From Methylobacterium sp. Leaf118 (GTDB taxonomy: Bacteria; Pseudomonadota; Alphaproteobacteria; Rhizobiales; Beijerinckiaceae), in assembly GCF_920984675.1 (NCBI RefSeq), contig NZ_CAKLBV010000041.1:1-43788 (forward strand): a stretch of 43,788 bases of DNA, given 5' to 3'. The notes beneath the pieces are model-generated. The model did not search any database and was not told the DNA's origin. It saw nothing but the letters and a program-made list of their open reading frames with translations. Below, in pieces: positions 8,627-15,826 of the stretch; position 1 is the stretch's first letter, and each line of letters begins with the position of its first letter. The translations under genes were made by a program, and so were the position numbers.

Positions 8627-9042
8627 GCGTCACCATTCCGAGCGGCAGCGCCGCCACTTCCGCGACAACGACGACGGGCGCCGCCGCCAAGGCGGCGACT
8701 TCGGTCGCCTCGAAGATGAACGCGGACACCTTCCTGACGCTGCTCATGGCCCAGCTGCAGAACCAGGACCCGACGAAGCCGATGGACTCGACGGAGTATG
8801 TCGGCCAACTCGCGACCTTCTCCCAGGTGGAGCAGGCCACCAAGACCAACCAGAAGCTCGATTCGCTGCTCTCGGCGAGCTTCCTCGATCAGGCGGACGC
8901 CATCATCGGCCGCACCATCACCTCGGACGACGGCACGGTCTCCGGCATCGTCGAATCGGTGCGGGTGACGAGCGACGGCGCGGTGGCCAAGCTCAAGGAC
9001 GGCCGCGAGATGCTCCTCGCCTCCGGCATCTCGATCAGCTAA
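8623..9042 (+). CDS. flgD: Flagellar hook-capping protein FlgD
   Basis: The 139-residue protein carries the FlgD N-terminal signature [20 protein letters not shown] at residues 37-56, followed by [16 protein letters not shown]. FlgD caps the growing hook and is shed when the hook is done. It is much shorter than the E. coli protein (about 230 residues); the C-terminal part appears reduced to a small beta region ending [11 protein letters not shown]...GREMLLASG, and short FlgD is usual in rhizobia. The start overlaps the flbT stop by 4 bp. Confidence 0.92.
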   Translation: MSVTIPSGSAATSATTTTGAAAKAATSVASKMNADTFLTLLMAQLQNQDPTKPMDSTEYVGQLATFSQVEQATKTNQKLDSLLSASFLDQADAIIGRTITSDDGTVSGIVESVRVTSDGAVAKLKDGREMLLASGISIS

Positions 9043-9051
9043 TCCCCCACG

Positions 9052-9318
9052 ATGAACGAGGTCGACGCCCTCGAACTGGTCCGCTCGGCGATCTGGACCG
9101 TGCTGGTCGGTGCCGGCCCCTCGGTCGGGGCCGCGATGGTGATCGGCATCGTCGTCGCCCTGGTCCAGGCGCTCACGCAGATCCAGGAGGTGACGCTCAC
9201 CTTCGTGCCGAAGATCGTCGCGATCCTGCTGGTGCTGCTCGTGACCGGCACCTTCGTCGGCGCGCAAATCAACGCCTTCGCCGAGATGACCTACGGGCGG
9301 ATCGCGACGGGGTTCTGA
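9052..9318 (+). CDS. fliQ: Flagellar export gate protein FliQ
   Basis: The 88-residue inner-membrane protein has two hydrophobic segments (about residues 15-37 and 50-72) and the family motif ALTQIQEVTLTFVPK between them. FliQ forms the export gate with FliP and FliR. It follows flgD by 9 bp. In related genomes flhA usually comes next, but here 979 bp separate them. Confidence 0.95.
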   Translation: MNEVDALELVRSAIWTVLVGAGPSVGAAMVIGIVVALVQALTQIQEVTLTFVPKIVAILLVLLVTGTFVGAQINAFAEMTYGRIATGF

Positions 9319-9417
9319 GTGTCCCTCACAAAACTCCCGCTGCGGCATCGCGCCTGCAGGGGAAACCGGCGGCGAACGGGAGCTTTGCGAGCCACTCTAA
9401 GCCGGATGCGAAGGGGC

Positions 9418-9461
9418 GGGACCGGGTGGGGAAAGCTGTCGAGACTTGACCACCCGGTCCC
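9418..9461. terminator. 12-bp inverted repeat downstream of fliQ
   Basis: GGGACCGGGTGG (9418-9429) is the exact reverse complement of CCACCCGGTCCC (9450-9461), with a 20-base loop. It starts 100 bases after the fliQ stop. There is no T-run, so this could end the flgE-fliQ transcript with help from Rho, or it could be a DNA operator. Confidence 0.45.
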
Positions 9462-9640
9462 TGGCGGAGCCTTCACCTTGGGAAGGAAAAAGCTTCGACG
9501 TCGCCACAATATCACATGTTCGCGACAATCCGGGAGGGCCGAAACGGCGTGTTCGTCCCGCGCCGGACGCATCGTGCACCGTTTTCAATGGTTTCGACCC
9601 CGAGAGGTTCCCACCTCCCGCGCCCGGACGTCTGATTCCC

Positions 9641-9675
9641 CAGGGCCCCGACTGGCCCGGACGGCCGGGGCCCTG
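9641..9675 (-). terminator. Hairpin at the end of the minus-strand membrane ORF
   Basis: CAGGGCCCCG (9641-9650) pairs perfectly with CGGGGCCCTG (9666-9675) around a 15-base loop. On the minus strand it begins 7 bases after the stop of the ORF at 9683, which supports that ORF being expressed. No T-run follows. Confidence 0.5.
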
Positions 9676-9682
9676 AGCCGGC

Positions 9683-10039
9683 TCAATCCTCGAGCCTGTT
9701 CAGGTGCCGCAGGGCGGCGAGAGGGTACAGGAAGCCGAGGAGGAGCGCGCTCAGGCCGACCAGCCCGGGTTCGGTCTGGAAGTCGTGCCAGGTCACCTCG
9801 AGGGACTCGGCCCGGCTGAGGCGATCGTCGTGATCGTAGAGCTTCATGCCGGGCAGGAAGAACCCGAGCATGACCAGCGAGGCCGCGGGCGTGTTCGGGA
9901 ACGTCGCCCGGTAACGGATCCGATCGTTGCGCGCGTTCTTGCTGATCAGCCGCGCGGGCCGTGTCTGTCTCAGCCGAGCCTCTCTCCGGGGCGCCGACGA
10001 CCCGCGCCGGGGATCGGCCGGCGCGAGGCGGGCCACCAC
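9683..10039 (-). CDS. Small predicted membrane protein, unknown
   Basis: The frame gives up to 118 residues. The first 35 or so are Arg/Pro-rich and may not be translated. The remainder has two likely membrane segments, [18 protein letters not shown] and [19 protein letters not shown], separated by an acidic stretch with [10 protein letters not shown]. These hydrophobic runs look like true coding sequence rather than a shadow frame. No family is recognised. It lies between fliQ and flhA on the opposite strand and has a strong hairpin right after its stop. It could be an intact small gene with a non-ATG start, or the 3' remnant of a longer one. Confidence 0.45.
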   Translation of the reverse strand: MVARLAPADPRRGSSAPRREARLRQTRPARLISKNARNDRIRYRATFPNTPAASLVMLGFFLPGMKLYDHDDRLSRAESLEVTWHDFQTEPGLVGLSALLLGFLYPLAALRHLNRLED

Positions 10040-10144
10040 GGCGGCTGGACCTGCGAAGGGAAAGGGGCGGAGACCGGTCGCGCGCGATGCGCCGCGCCGC
10101 CGAGGCGAGCGGGTTCCACGGAAGGCCGGTCCCGGGCTGTATGC

Positions 10145-10193
10145 CCGCGCACATCACCCCGCGCACATCACCGTGCCGTTGACCGTGCCGTTG
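10145..10193. repeat. Two short tandem duplications upstream of flhA
   Basis: CCGCGCACATCAC occurs at 10145-10157 and again at 10159-10171 (period 14). ACCGTGCCGTTG occurs at 10170-10181 and 10182-10193 (period 12). The duplications are perfect and adjoin each other about 105 bp before flhA. The rest of 10040-10297 shows no gene on the + strand. Confidence 0.6.
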
Positions 10194-10241
10194 GCCGCCC
10201 CCATGGCCCGCGCGGGGGCGTCGGGCCGGGGGCCCGCCCAT

Positions 10242-10253
10242 CCCCGCGCAAGC
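10242..10253 (+). promoter_or_regulatory. Shared 12-bp motif upstream of flhA
   Basis: CCCCGCGCAAGC lies 44 bp before the flhA ATG and is identical to sites before flgE (3687) and motA (34155). Immediately after, the motif continues as TTGC, so AAGCTTGC... forms a short palindrome here. The function is inferred only. Confidence 0.4.
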
Positions 10254-10297
10254 TTGCTGCGCCAAGACCGCGCCATGAGGCGGGCAGCGGTGTCGAC

Positions 10298-12379
10298 ATG
10301 GCGGTGAGCGAGGCGCTCGTCCTGGAGAAGAAGTCGCGGCGGGATTTCGGCTTCGCGGCCGGCATCGTCGCGATCCTGGCGGTGCTGTTCCTGCCGGTCC
10401 CGGCCATCCTGATCGATATCGGCCTGGCCTTCTCGATCGCGCTGTCGGTGCTGATCCTGATGGTGGCGCTCTGGATTCAGAAGCCGCTCGAATTCTCCGC
10501 CTTCCCCACCGTCCTGCTGATCGCGACGCTCCTGCGGCTCGCCCTCGGCATCGCCACGACGCGCCTGATCCTAGCGAACGGCCAGAAGGGCGTGGACGCG
10601 GCCGGCCACGTCATCCAGGGCTTCTCGCAATTCGTGATGAGCGGCGATTTCGTGATCGGAATCGTCGTCTTCATGATCCTGATCACCGTCAACTTCCTCG
10701 TCATCACCAAGGGCGCGACCCGCATCGCGGAAGTGGGCGCCCGCTTCACCCTCGACGCCATCCCCGGCAAGCAGATGGCGATCGACGCCGACCTGAATGC
10801 CGGGCTGATCGACGACAAGGAGGCCCAGCGCCGCCGCCGCGAACTGGAGGAGGAGAGCGCCTTCTTCGGCTCGATGGACGGTGCCTCGAAATTCGTGCGC
10901 GGCGAGGCGGTGGCCTCGCTCATCGTCATCGCGGTCAACGTCTTCGGCGGCATCATCATCGGCACGACCCGCCACGGCATGCCGCTCGGTCAGGCGGCCG
11001 ATGTCTTCGTAAAACTGTCGGTCGGCGACGGCCTCGTCTCGCAGATCCCGGCGCTCATCGTCTCGCTCGCCGCGGGCCTCCTCGTCTCGAAGGGTGGCAC
11101 CCGCGGCACCGCGGAAGAGGCGGTGATGGGCCAGCTCGGCGCCTATCCCCGGGCCCTGCTCGTCTCCGCCGTCCTGATGCTGCTGTTCGCCCTGGTGCCG
11201 GGCCTGCCCTTCCTGCCCTTCATGGCGCTGTCGGGCCTGATGGGCTTCATGGCGATCACGATCCCCCGGCGCCGCGCCGCGGCGGTCGCCCTCGCCGCCG
11301 CCAAGGTCCGGCACACCGAGGAGGCCAAGCAGGCCGAGGTCAAGGATTCGGTCAAGGAGCAGCTCAAGACCCCGGAGATCGAACTCTGCCTCGGCCGGCA
11401 GGTCTCGGCGCAGATCCAGACGAGCCATGCCGAGCTGCAGCACCGCGTCGCCAAGATGCGCCGCAAGTTCGCGCGCCAGTACGGCTTCGTCGTGCCCGAC
11501 ATCCGGCTCAGCGACAGCCTGACCCTGCCGCCGAAGAGCTACCAGATCCGCATCCACGGCACGGTGGCGGCGACGCAGGAGATGCGGCCGGGCGAGCTCC
11601 TGGTCGTCGTCGGCGACGGGCCGCAGCCCGACGTGCCCGGCGAGGAGGTGCGCGAGCCCGCCTTCGGCATGAAGGCGCTCTGGGTGGTCGACGCCTATGC
11701 CGGCGAGGTGCGCCGCTCCGGCTTCGAGGCGATCGACGGCGCCTCCGTCCTGCTGACCCACCTCTCGGAGGTGATCCGCAACAACCTGCCCCAGTTCCTG
11801 TCCTACAAGGACATGCGCGCGCTGCTCGACCGGCTCGACCCCGAATACAAGCGCCTGCTCGACGAGATCAGCCCGTCGCAGATCTCGCAATCCGGCCTTC
11901 AGGCGGTGCTGAAGCTCCTGCTCTCCGAGCGGGTCTCGATCCGCAACCTCCATCTGATCCTGGAGGCGGTGGCCGAGATCACCCCGCATGCCCGTCGCGC
12001 CGAGCAGATCGCCGAGCACGTGCGGATGCGCGTCGCCCAGCAGATCTGCGGGGATCTGGCCGAGGACGGCACGCTCCACGTGCTCCGGCTCGGCACCAAC
12101 TGGGACCTGACCTTCCACCAGAGCCTCAAGCGCGACGCCAAGGGCGAGGTGATCGAGTTCGACATCGATCCGCGCCTCGTCGAGCAGTTCGGCGCCGAGG
12201 CCGGCGCGGCGATCCGGGAGCGGATGCGGCAGGTCCACGCCTTCGCCCTCGTCACCGCGCCGGATGCGCGGCCCTATGTGCGCATGATCATCGAGCGCAT
12301 CTATCCGACGCTGCCCGTGCTCTCGCATCTGGAGATCGCCCGCGGCGTCGAGATCAAGTCGCTGGGCACCATCTCGTGA
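10298..12379 (+). CDS. flhA: Flagellar export gate protein FlhA
   Basis: The 693-residue protein forms the nonameric export gate ring. About seven to eight membrane segments fill residues 20-320, with the conserved FHIPEP-family loop ([20 protein letters not shown] then [20 protein letters not shown]) around residues 145-185. The cytoplasmic domain follows from about residue 360. Length is normal for the family. The start ATG 10298 was chosen because the family N-terminus begins there; the frame stays open far upstream without similarity. The stop overlaps the fliR start (GTGA). Confidence 0.95.
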   Translation: MAVSEALVLEKKSRRDFGFAAGIVAILAVLFLPVPAILIDIGLAFSIALSVLILMVALWIQKPLEFSAFPTVLLIATLLRLALGIATTRLILANGQKGVDAAGHVIQGFSQFVMSGDFVIGIVVFMILITVNFLVITKGATRIAEVGARFTLDAIPGKQMAIDADLNAGLIDDKEAQRRRRELEEESAFFGSMDGASKFVRGEAVASLIVIAVNVFGGIIIGTTRHGMPLGQAADVFVKLSVGDGLVSQIPALIVSLAAGLLVSKGGTRGTAEEAVMGQLGAYPRALLVSAVLMLLFALVPGLPFLPFMALSGLMGFMAITIPRRRAAAVALAAAKVRHTEEAKQAEVKDSVKEQLKTPEIELCLGRQVSAQIQTSHAELQHRVAKMRRKFARQYGFVVPDIRLSDSLTLPPKSYQIRIHGTVAATQEMRPGELLVVVGDGPQPDVPGEEVREPAFGMKALWVVDAYAGEVRRSGFEAIDGASVLLTHLSEVIRNNLPQFLSYKDMRALLDRLDPEYKRLLDEISPSQISQSGLQAVLKLLLSERVSIRNLHLILEAVAEITPHARRAEQIAEHVRMRVAQQICGDLAEDGTLHVLRLGTNWDLTFHQSLKRDAKGEVIEFDIDPRLVEQFGAEAGAAIRERMRQVHAFALVTAPDARPYVRMIIERIYPTLPVLSHLEIARGVEIKSLGTIS

Positions 12380-13146
12380 TCTTAGGGTTCGGCAGCCTGC
12401 TCGGCGGCGATGCCCTTCTGGCGACCTTCCTGATCTTCTGCCGCATCGGCGGCTGCCTCCTCATCGTGCCGGGCCTGTCGAGCCCGCGCGTGCCGGTGCA
12501 GGTGCGCCTCCTCATCGCGGGGGGCGTGTCGCTCGCGGTCACCCCGCTGCTGCTGCCGCTGTTCCAGGGCCGGCTGCCGGGGCAGGCGCCCACCGATACC
12601 CTGGCCTGGATCGCCAGCGAGACCGTGACCGGGCTCACCATCGGCCTGCTCGGACGCATCTTCGTCTTCGTGCTGGAAACCGTGATGAACGCCGTCTCGA
12701 CCATGGTCGGCTTCGGCAGCATGCCGGGCACGCCGGTGGAGGGCACCGAGGCGATCCCCGCGGTCGAATCGCTCGTCGTCTTCAGCGCGATCGCCCTGAT
12801 GTTCGCCGCCGACCTGCACTGGGAGCTGTTTCGCGGGCTGATCGATTCCTACACCCGCATCCCGCCGGGCGAGGGCCTCGGCACGCAGACGGCGCTGGTG
12901 CGCATCACCGACCAGATCGGCGAGGCCTTCACCCTGTGCCTGCGCATCGCCGCGCCGTTCGTGATCTACGCGGTCGCGGTCAACCTCGCGGCGGGCTTCG
13001 TGAACAAGCTCACGCCGACGATCCCGGTCTATTTCGTCGCCACGCCGTTCGTCATGTTCGGCGCGCTGATCCTGCTCTATTCCCTGTCGAGCGAGTTCCT
13101 GGCGCAGTTCCTCGCCGGCTACCTCGCCTGGCTGCGTCGGGGCTGA
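12376..13146 (+). CDS. fliR: Flagellar export gate protein FliR
   Basis: The 256-residue integral membrane protein begins with GTG at 12376 and overlaps the flhA stop by 4 bp. Several hydrophobic helices are visible, with the family-like segment [20 protein letters not shown] around residues 95-115 and [20 protein letters not shown] near 210-230. FliR joins FliP and FliQ in the export channel. FliP is not in this window. Confidence 0.93.
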   Translation: MILGFGSLLGGDALLATFLIFCRIGGCLLIVPGLSSPRVPVQVRLLIAGGVSLAVTPLLLPLFQGRLPGQAPTDTLAWIASETVTGLTIGLLGRIFVFVLETVMNAVSTMVGFGSMPGTPVEGTEAIPAVESLVVFSAIALMFAADLHWELFRGLIDSYTRIPPGEGLGTQTALVRITDQIGEAFTLCLRIAAPFVIYAVAVNLAAGFVNKLTPTIPVYFVATPFVMFGALILLYSLSSEFLAQFLAGYLAWLRRG

Positions 13147-13150
13147 GGCG

Positions 13151-13561
13151 ATGTCCGCAGGCGACCTCGCCAAGCGCCTCAAGCGCGCCGAGCGGCTCAC
13201 GGCGGTGCAGGAGCAGATGCGCCGCGCCGCCGAGTGGCAGCTCGCCCAGACCCGGCGCGACGCCGAGGCCGTCGAGGCCGACCGGGCGGCCCTGCTCGCG
13301 GCCCTGGGCGGGTCGAGCCACGGCCACCTCTTCCTGGAGGCCGCCAACCGGCGCCTGCGCGCCATCGCGGCCCGGGCGACGGAGCTGGAACAGGTCGCGG
13401 CCCGCGAGGCCGAGGCCGTGCGGGAGCAGGGGCTGGCGCAGAAGCGGGCGGAACTCGGCGCCGAGCGGGTCGGCGACCTGCTCCGGCGCGAGCGCGAGCG
13501 GGTCGAGGGGATCGAGCGGCTCGACGGGCTCGCCCAGCCCCGCGACGCAAGCCTCCCGTAA
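13151..13561 (+). CDS. FliJ-like coiled-coil protein of the flagellar cluster
   Basis: The 136-residue protein is almost wholly Ala/Arg/Glu/Leu-rich helix (for example RAERLTAVQEQMRRAAEWQL, residues 13-32) and should form a long coiled coil. Size and composition resemble FliJ, the general chaperone and partner of the FliI ATPase, but FliJ sequences are too low in complexity to be sure by eye. It starts 4 bp after fliR. If it is FliJ, it is located about 10 kb from fliI. An alternative is an unrelated flagellar chaperone. Confidence 0.55.
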   Translation: MSAGDLAKRLKRAERLTAVQEQMRRAAEWQLAQTRRDAEAVEADRAALLAALGGSSHGHLFLEAANRRLRAIAARATELEQVAAREAEAVREQGLAQKRAELGAERVGDLLRRERERVEGIERLDGLAQPRDASLP

Positions 13562-13647
13562 GCCAGGGGGGCTACAGCCTCGGAGGCAAGGGGCGGCGAA
13601 CCGCGATCGCCGCCTCCCCGATCGCCCCTGACGGACGAAGTCGCGCG

Positions 13648-14124
13648 ATGAGCATCCGCCCCCCCTCCGACATCGTGATGGATGTCGCCCGCGCCGCCGA
13701 TCCGGCCCGCTACCAGGAAGCGGCGTCCAAGCTGTCGCAGCCGGGTGATCCGGCCGCCTTCGCCGGCGTCGCCGCCGAGGCCGCCCGCGAGGTCGGGATC
13801 AGCCTCCATATGCCCCTCGACGCCCGCGGGGCGTTGACCGGCCTGAAGAACGACACCGCGCTCAAGGGCGCCTCCGACCCCTATCGCAAGTTCGAGGGGC
13901 AGGTGTTGCAGCAATTCGTCGAGGCGATGCTGCCCGACAAGTCCGAGACGGTCTACGGCAAGGGCAATGCCGGCGGCATCTGGAAGTCGATGCTGGCCGA
14001 GCAGCTCGGCCAGCAGATCGCCAAATCCGGCGGCATCGGCATCGCCCGGATGCTGGAGGCCGCCCGTCCGAACAAGGCGCCGACGCTCGCCCCCGCGGCG
14101 ACGGGCGTGGCCGGAAAGGTCTGA
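13648..14124 (+). CDS. flgJ: FlgJ-type rod-binding protein without muramidase domain
   Basis: The 158-residue protein starts at ATG 13648. Its C-terminal half has the rod-binding domain: DPYRKFEGQVLQQFVEAMLP, then GNAGGIWKSMLAEQLGQQIA, then GGIGIARML. In enterobacteria this domain is fused to a peptidoglycan hydrolase; alphaproteobacterial proteins usually have only the rod-binding part, as here. A separate transglycosylase at 41083-41739 may do the cutting. The first 80 residues (Asp/Ala-rich) are less conserved. The gap to the preceding gene is 86 bp, and the FlgN-like gene follows 6 bp later. Confidence 0.82.
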   Translation: MSIRPPSDIVMDVARAADPARYQEAASKLSQPGDPAAFAGVAAEAAREVGISLHMPLDARGALTGLKNDTALKGASDPYRKFEGQVLQQFVEAMLPDKSETVYGKGNAGGIWKSMLAEQLGQQIAKSGGIGIARMLEAARPNKAPTLAPAATGVAGKV

Positions 14125-14130
14125 TCCGCG

Positions 14131-14460
14131 ATGCTGCTCGAATCCCTCAAGCGGTTGGAGGCCACCATCGAGGCCGAGACCGAGGCGCTCCTCGCCAATG
14201 CCGAGATCGACATCGAGTCGGTCAACCGCGCCAAGAGCCAGAGCCTGCTCGAACTGACGCGGCTCGCCCGCGGCGTGCGGCCCGAGCAGATCGATGCCGG
14301 CACCGGCATCGTGCTCGCCCGCCTGCACGACAAGCTCCTGCGCAATCAGCACGCAGTCGCCCAGCATCTGCGGGCGGTGGAGGAGATCGGCGACACCCTC
14401 GCGGCGACCCTTCAGGCCGCGGAATCCGACGGGACTTACTCGGCGCGCCTCGGGCGGTAG
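14131..14460 (+). CDS. FlgN-like flagellar chaperone candidate
   Basis: The 109-residue all-helical protein (LKRLEATIEAETEALLANAE near the start; LVRL-type helices such as LHDKLLRNQHAVAQHLRAVE later) resembles small FlgN-type chaperones, which hold FlgK and FlgL before export. The call rests on size, helical content and place right after the rod-binding gene, as flgJ-flgN pairs occur elsewhere. Sequence alone does not prove it. Confidence 0.5.
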   Translation: MLLESLKRLEATIEAETEALLANAEIDIESVNRAKSQSLLELTRLARGVRPEQIDAGTGIVLARLHDKLLRNQHAVAQHLRAVEEIGDTLAATLQAAESDGTYSARLGR

Positions 14461-14466
14461 GATCCC

Positions 14467-14913
14467 ATGCGCGTCCTCGTCACCGGCCTGTGGATCTGCG
14501 CCGTCACCATCGCCTCGTGCTACGCGGCGGTGACCTTCGGCGACGGGTTTTTTGCCAAGAAGACCGAGCCCTATCTGGAGGGCCTTCAGTACCAAAAGCT
14601 CGCCCCCATCAACATTCCGATGGTGGCGGAGGGCAAGGTGCAGGGCTACGTGATCGCGGTGCTGGTCTTCACAGCGGACGCGAAGCTGATGCACACGTTG
14701 CCGGTCGCTCCGAATGCCTTCGTGGTGGACGAGGCGTTCCGACAGATCTACGGCGACGCTACGATCGATTTCCGAAAGCTCGCCCGCTACGACATCAACG
14801 GTCGGCTCGCCCAAATCCGGGCCAAGGTCAACGAGCGTCTGGGCTCCGACGTGGTCAAGGACGTGCTGGTGGACGAGCTGAATTTCGTCGCCAAGCGCGA
14901 GGTGCGCTCCTGA
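14467..14913 (+). CDS. Small membrane-anchored protein at the end of flagellar cluster I
   Basis: The 148-residue protein has one N-terminal hydrophobic segment (VLVTGLWICAVTIASCYAAV, residues 3-22) and a periplasmic part that ends in INGRLAQIRAKVNERLGSD and VVKDVLVDELNFVAKREV. A single anchor plus a 'VKDVLVDELNFV' tail is reminiscent of FliL, the stator-associated protein, but it is not a clear match. It is 6 bp after the FlgN-like gene, and its stop codon lies inside a strong hairpin. Confidence 0.55.
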   Translation: MRVLVTGLWICAVTIASCYAAVTFGDGFFAKKTEPYLEGLQYQKLAPINIPMVAEGKVQGYVIAVLVFTADAKLMHTLPVAPNAFVVDEAFRQIYGDATIDFRKLARYDINGRLAQIRAKVNERLGSDVVKDVLVDELNFVAKREVRS

Positions 14914-14928
14914 CGCCGTCAGGAGCGC
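14904..14928. terminator. Bidirectional hairpin that contains a stop codon
   Basis: GCGCTCCTGACG (14904-14915) and CGTCAGGAGCGC (14917-14928) form an almost continuous 25-bp palindrome; in RNA this gives an 11-bp stem with a GCC loop. The TGA stop of the preceding gene (14911-14913) lies in the stem. A minus-strand gene ends 12 bp to the right, so the stem could terminate both transcripts. Confidence 0.7.
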
Positions 14929-14940
14929 CGGACCAAGGCC

Positions 14941-15102
14941 TCAGCTGGCGGCGGGCGCCGGGAGGGACTTGTTGAAACGCCGCGGGGCCGGCTTGGCCTT
15001 CGGCTGCGGATCGAGCTTGCCGACCAGCATCCGCTTCACGCGCTGATTGAAATCTTCCGTCGTGACGGTCTGCGCCGCACCGTTGCTGTTGGTCTGGTTC
15101 AT
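14941..15102 (-). CDS. Small unknown protein
   Basis: The 53-residue protein starts MNQTNSNGAAQTVTTEDFNQ and ends in a basic, Pro/Lys-rich tail. An in-frame ATG at 15144 would add 14 residues. No domain is recognised. Its non-repetitive, Asn/Gln/Thr-containing start and the hairpin just past its stop favour a real gene over chance, but evidence is weak. It converges with flagellar cluster I. Confidence 0.4.
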   Translation of the reverse strand: MNQTNSNGAAQTVTTEDFNQRVKRMLVGKLDPQPKAKPAPRRFNKSLPAPAAS

Positions 15103-15506
15103 CAGAGGGCCCGCTTCGCTGCCAAGGATCGTCGCCCAAGGCACGGAATTGCGCGGAGGACAGAGTTGATATGGGGTGCCGCGCTCCGGAAACGACCCCC
15201 TCGGCCGTGCAAAGCGCGGAACGGGCCCTCGGGGCTTGGCGCCCCGTTCCGGCCCGGGGCCTCCGAATCACGGCCGCGCGGGAGCGCGGCGCGGCGGATC
15301 GGTCGCCCCCCGGAGCCCGGGATCGGCTGCGGGCGCCACAACTTTCGCTCGACTCCGAGCTCGCCGCAGGATCGCTCCGGGCGCGTCGGCCGGCGCTCCT
15401 GTAAGGACGGCTCAAGGATGAAGGGGCCCGCAAGGCTTCTGTGCGCCTCGCCGTGCTGTACGAGCGCGACCCTTCGGCATCGGACGCAACGAGCCCGATC
15501 GGCCGC
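15103..15506. other. Intergenic region before the leuA leader
   Basis: This stretch holds no gene that I can support. Open frames on both strands are Arg/Pro-rich and look like shadow frames of GC-rich DNA. The leuA promoter candidate and leader peptide follow directly to its right. The left end should carry the promoter of the small minus-strand gene. Confidence 0.4.
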
Positions 15507-15535
15507 TTGTCAGCGGTCGCCCGCACCGATACATA
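15507..15535 (+). promoter_or_regulatory. Promoter candidate for the leuA leader
   Basis: TTGTCA (15507-15512) and TACATA (15530-15535) are separated by 17 bp, close to the housekeeping sigma-70 pattern. Transcription would start near 15542, about 60 bases before the leader peptide start. Confidence 0.5.
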
Positions 15536-15600
15536 CCCGCATCTCGGCCGACGCGGAGCCCCGTGCTCCCGCGCGCCGACTTCGTGAGGAGAGACGAGCC

Positions 15601-15702
15601 GTGGCCTGTGCCGGCTCCGCGCCAACGACGAGCCCGGCCGCCGACGCGGTCGCGCGGTCGCGCGCCCTCCTGATCGCCGGTCTTCTCCTTACCCGCCCCT
15701 GA
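15601..15702 (+). CDS. Leucine-rich leader peptide of leuA (leuL-like)
   Basis: A 33-residue frame starts with GTG at 15601, preceded at good spacing by AGGAG (15587-15591). It ends RALLIAGLLLTRP and stop: five Leu and one Ile codon within eight codons, next to the stop. Two of these codons are CTT, which is rare in this GC-rich DNA. The stop codon lies at the base of a hairpin (15696-15736), and leuA starts 124 bp on. This matches ribosome-mediated attenuation, in which stalling at Leu codons when charged leucine tRNA is scarce changes RNA folding. The frame, site and hairpin are seen; the mechanism is inferred. Confidence 0.65.
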   Translation: MACAGSAPTTSPAADAVARSRALLIAGLLLTRP

Positions 15703-15806
15703 GGGCCGTCCGGGCGTGGGCCTGGGCTCTCAGGGGAGCGATGTCCGAAGACGCATCGAAACCGGGTTTCAGGCGCCGGCCCCTCCTACAGGGCCCCGTG
15801 CGCGCC
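15696..15806 (+). promoter_or_regulatory. Attenuator-type RNA structures before leuA
   Basis: CCCCTGAG (15696-15703, overlapping the leader stop) pairs with CTCAGGGG (15729-15736). A second hairpin has outer arms GGCGC (15772-15776) and GCGCC (15802-15806) and inner arms GGCCC (15778-15782) and GGGCC (15791-15795); it sits just before the leuA ribosome site AGAAGG (15811-15816). AGGGG of the first stem could instead pair with CCCCT at 15780-15784, so the two structures could exclude each other. No T-run is present. Confidence 0.45.
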
Positions 15807-15826
15807 GACGAGAAGGCAGAACCACC

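Larger units (their letters stand above)
9319..9682. other. Intergenic stretch after fliQ
   Basis: This stretch has no convincing gene on either strand. It holds a 12-bp perfect inverted repeat (9418-9461) and the hairpin of the minus-strand gene (9641-9675). A looser inverted pair, CAAAACTCCC near 9329 and GGGAGCTTTG near 9380, lies at its left end. Around 9490-9600 base composition is more mixed than in the coding DNA. Confidence 0.5.

Noticed and set aside
9397..9588. 63-codon minus-strand frame in the fliQ-flhA gap
   Set aside because: It has no hydrophobic or conserved pattern and no ribosome site; I could not tell it from chance.
12382..14814. 810-codon minus-strand frame opposite fliR to the end of cluster I
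   Set aside because: It is a shadow of five + strand genes and has no recognisable domain.
15166..15600. In-frame extension upstream of the leucine leader peptide
   Set aside because: Arg/Pro-rich and without ribosome site; the promoter candidate at 15507-15535 lies inside it, and GTG 15601 has the proper ribosome site.
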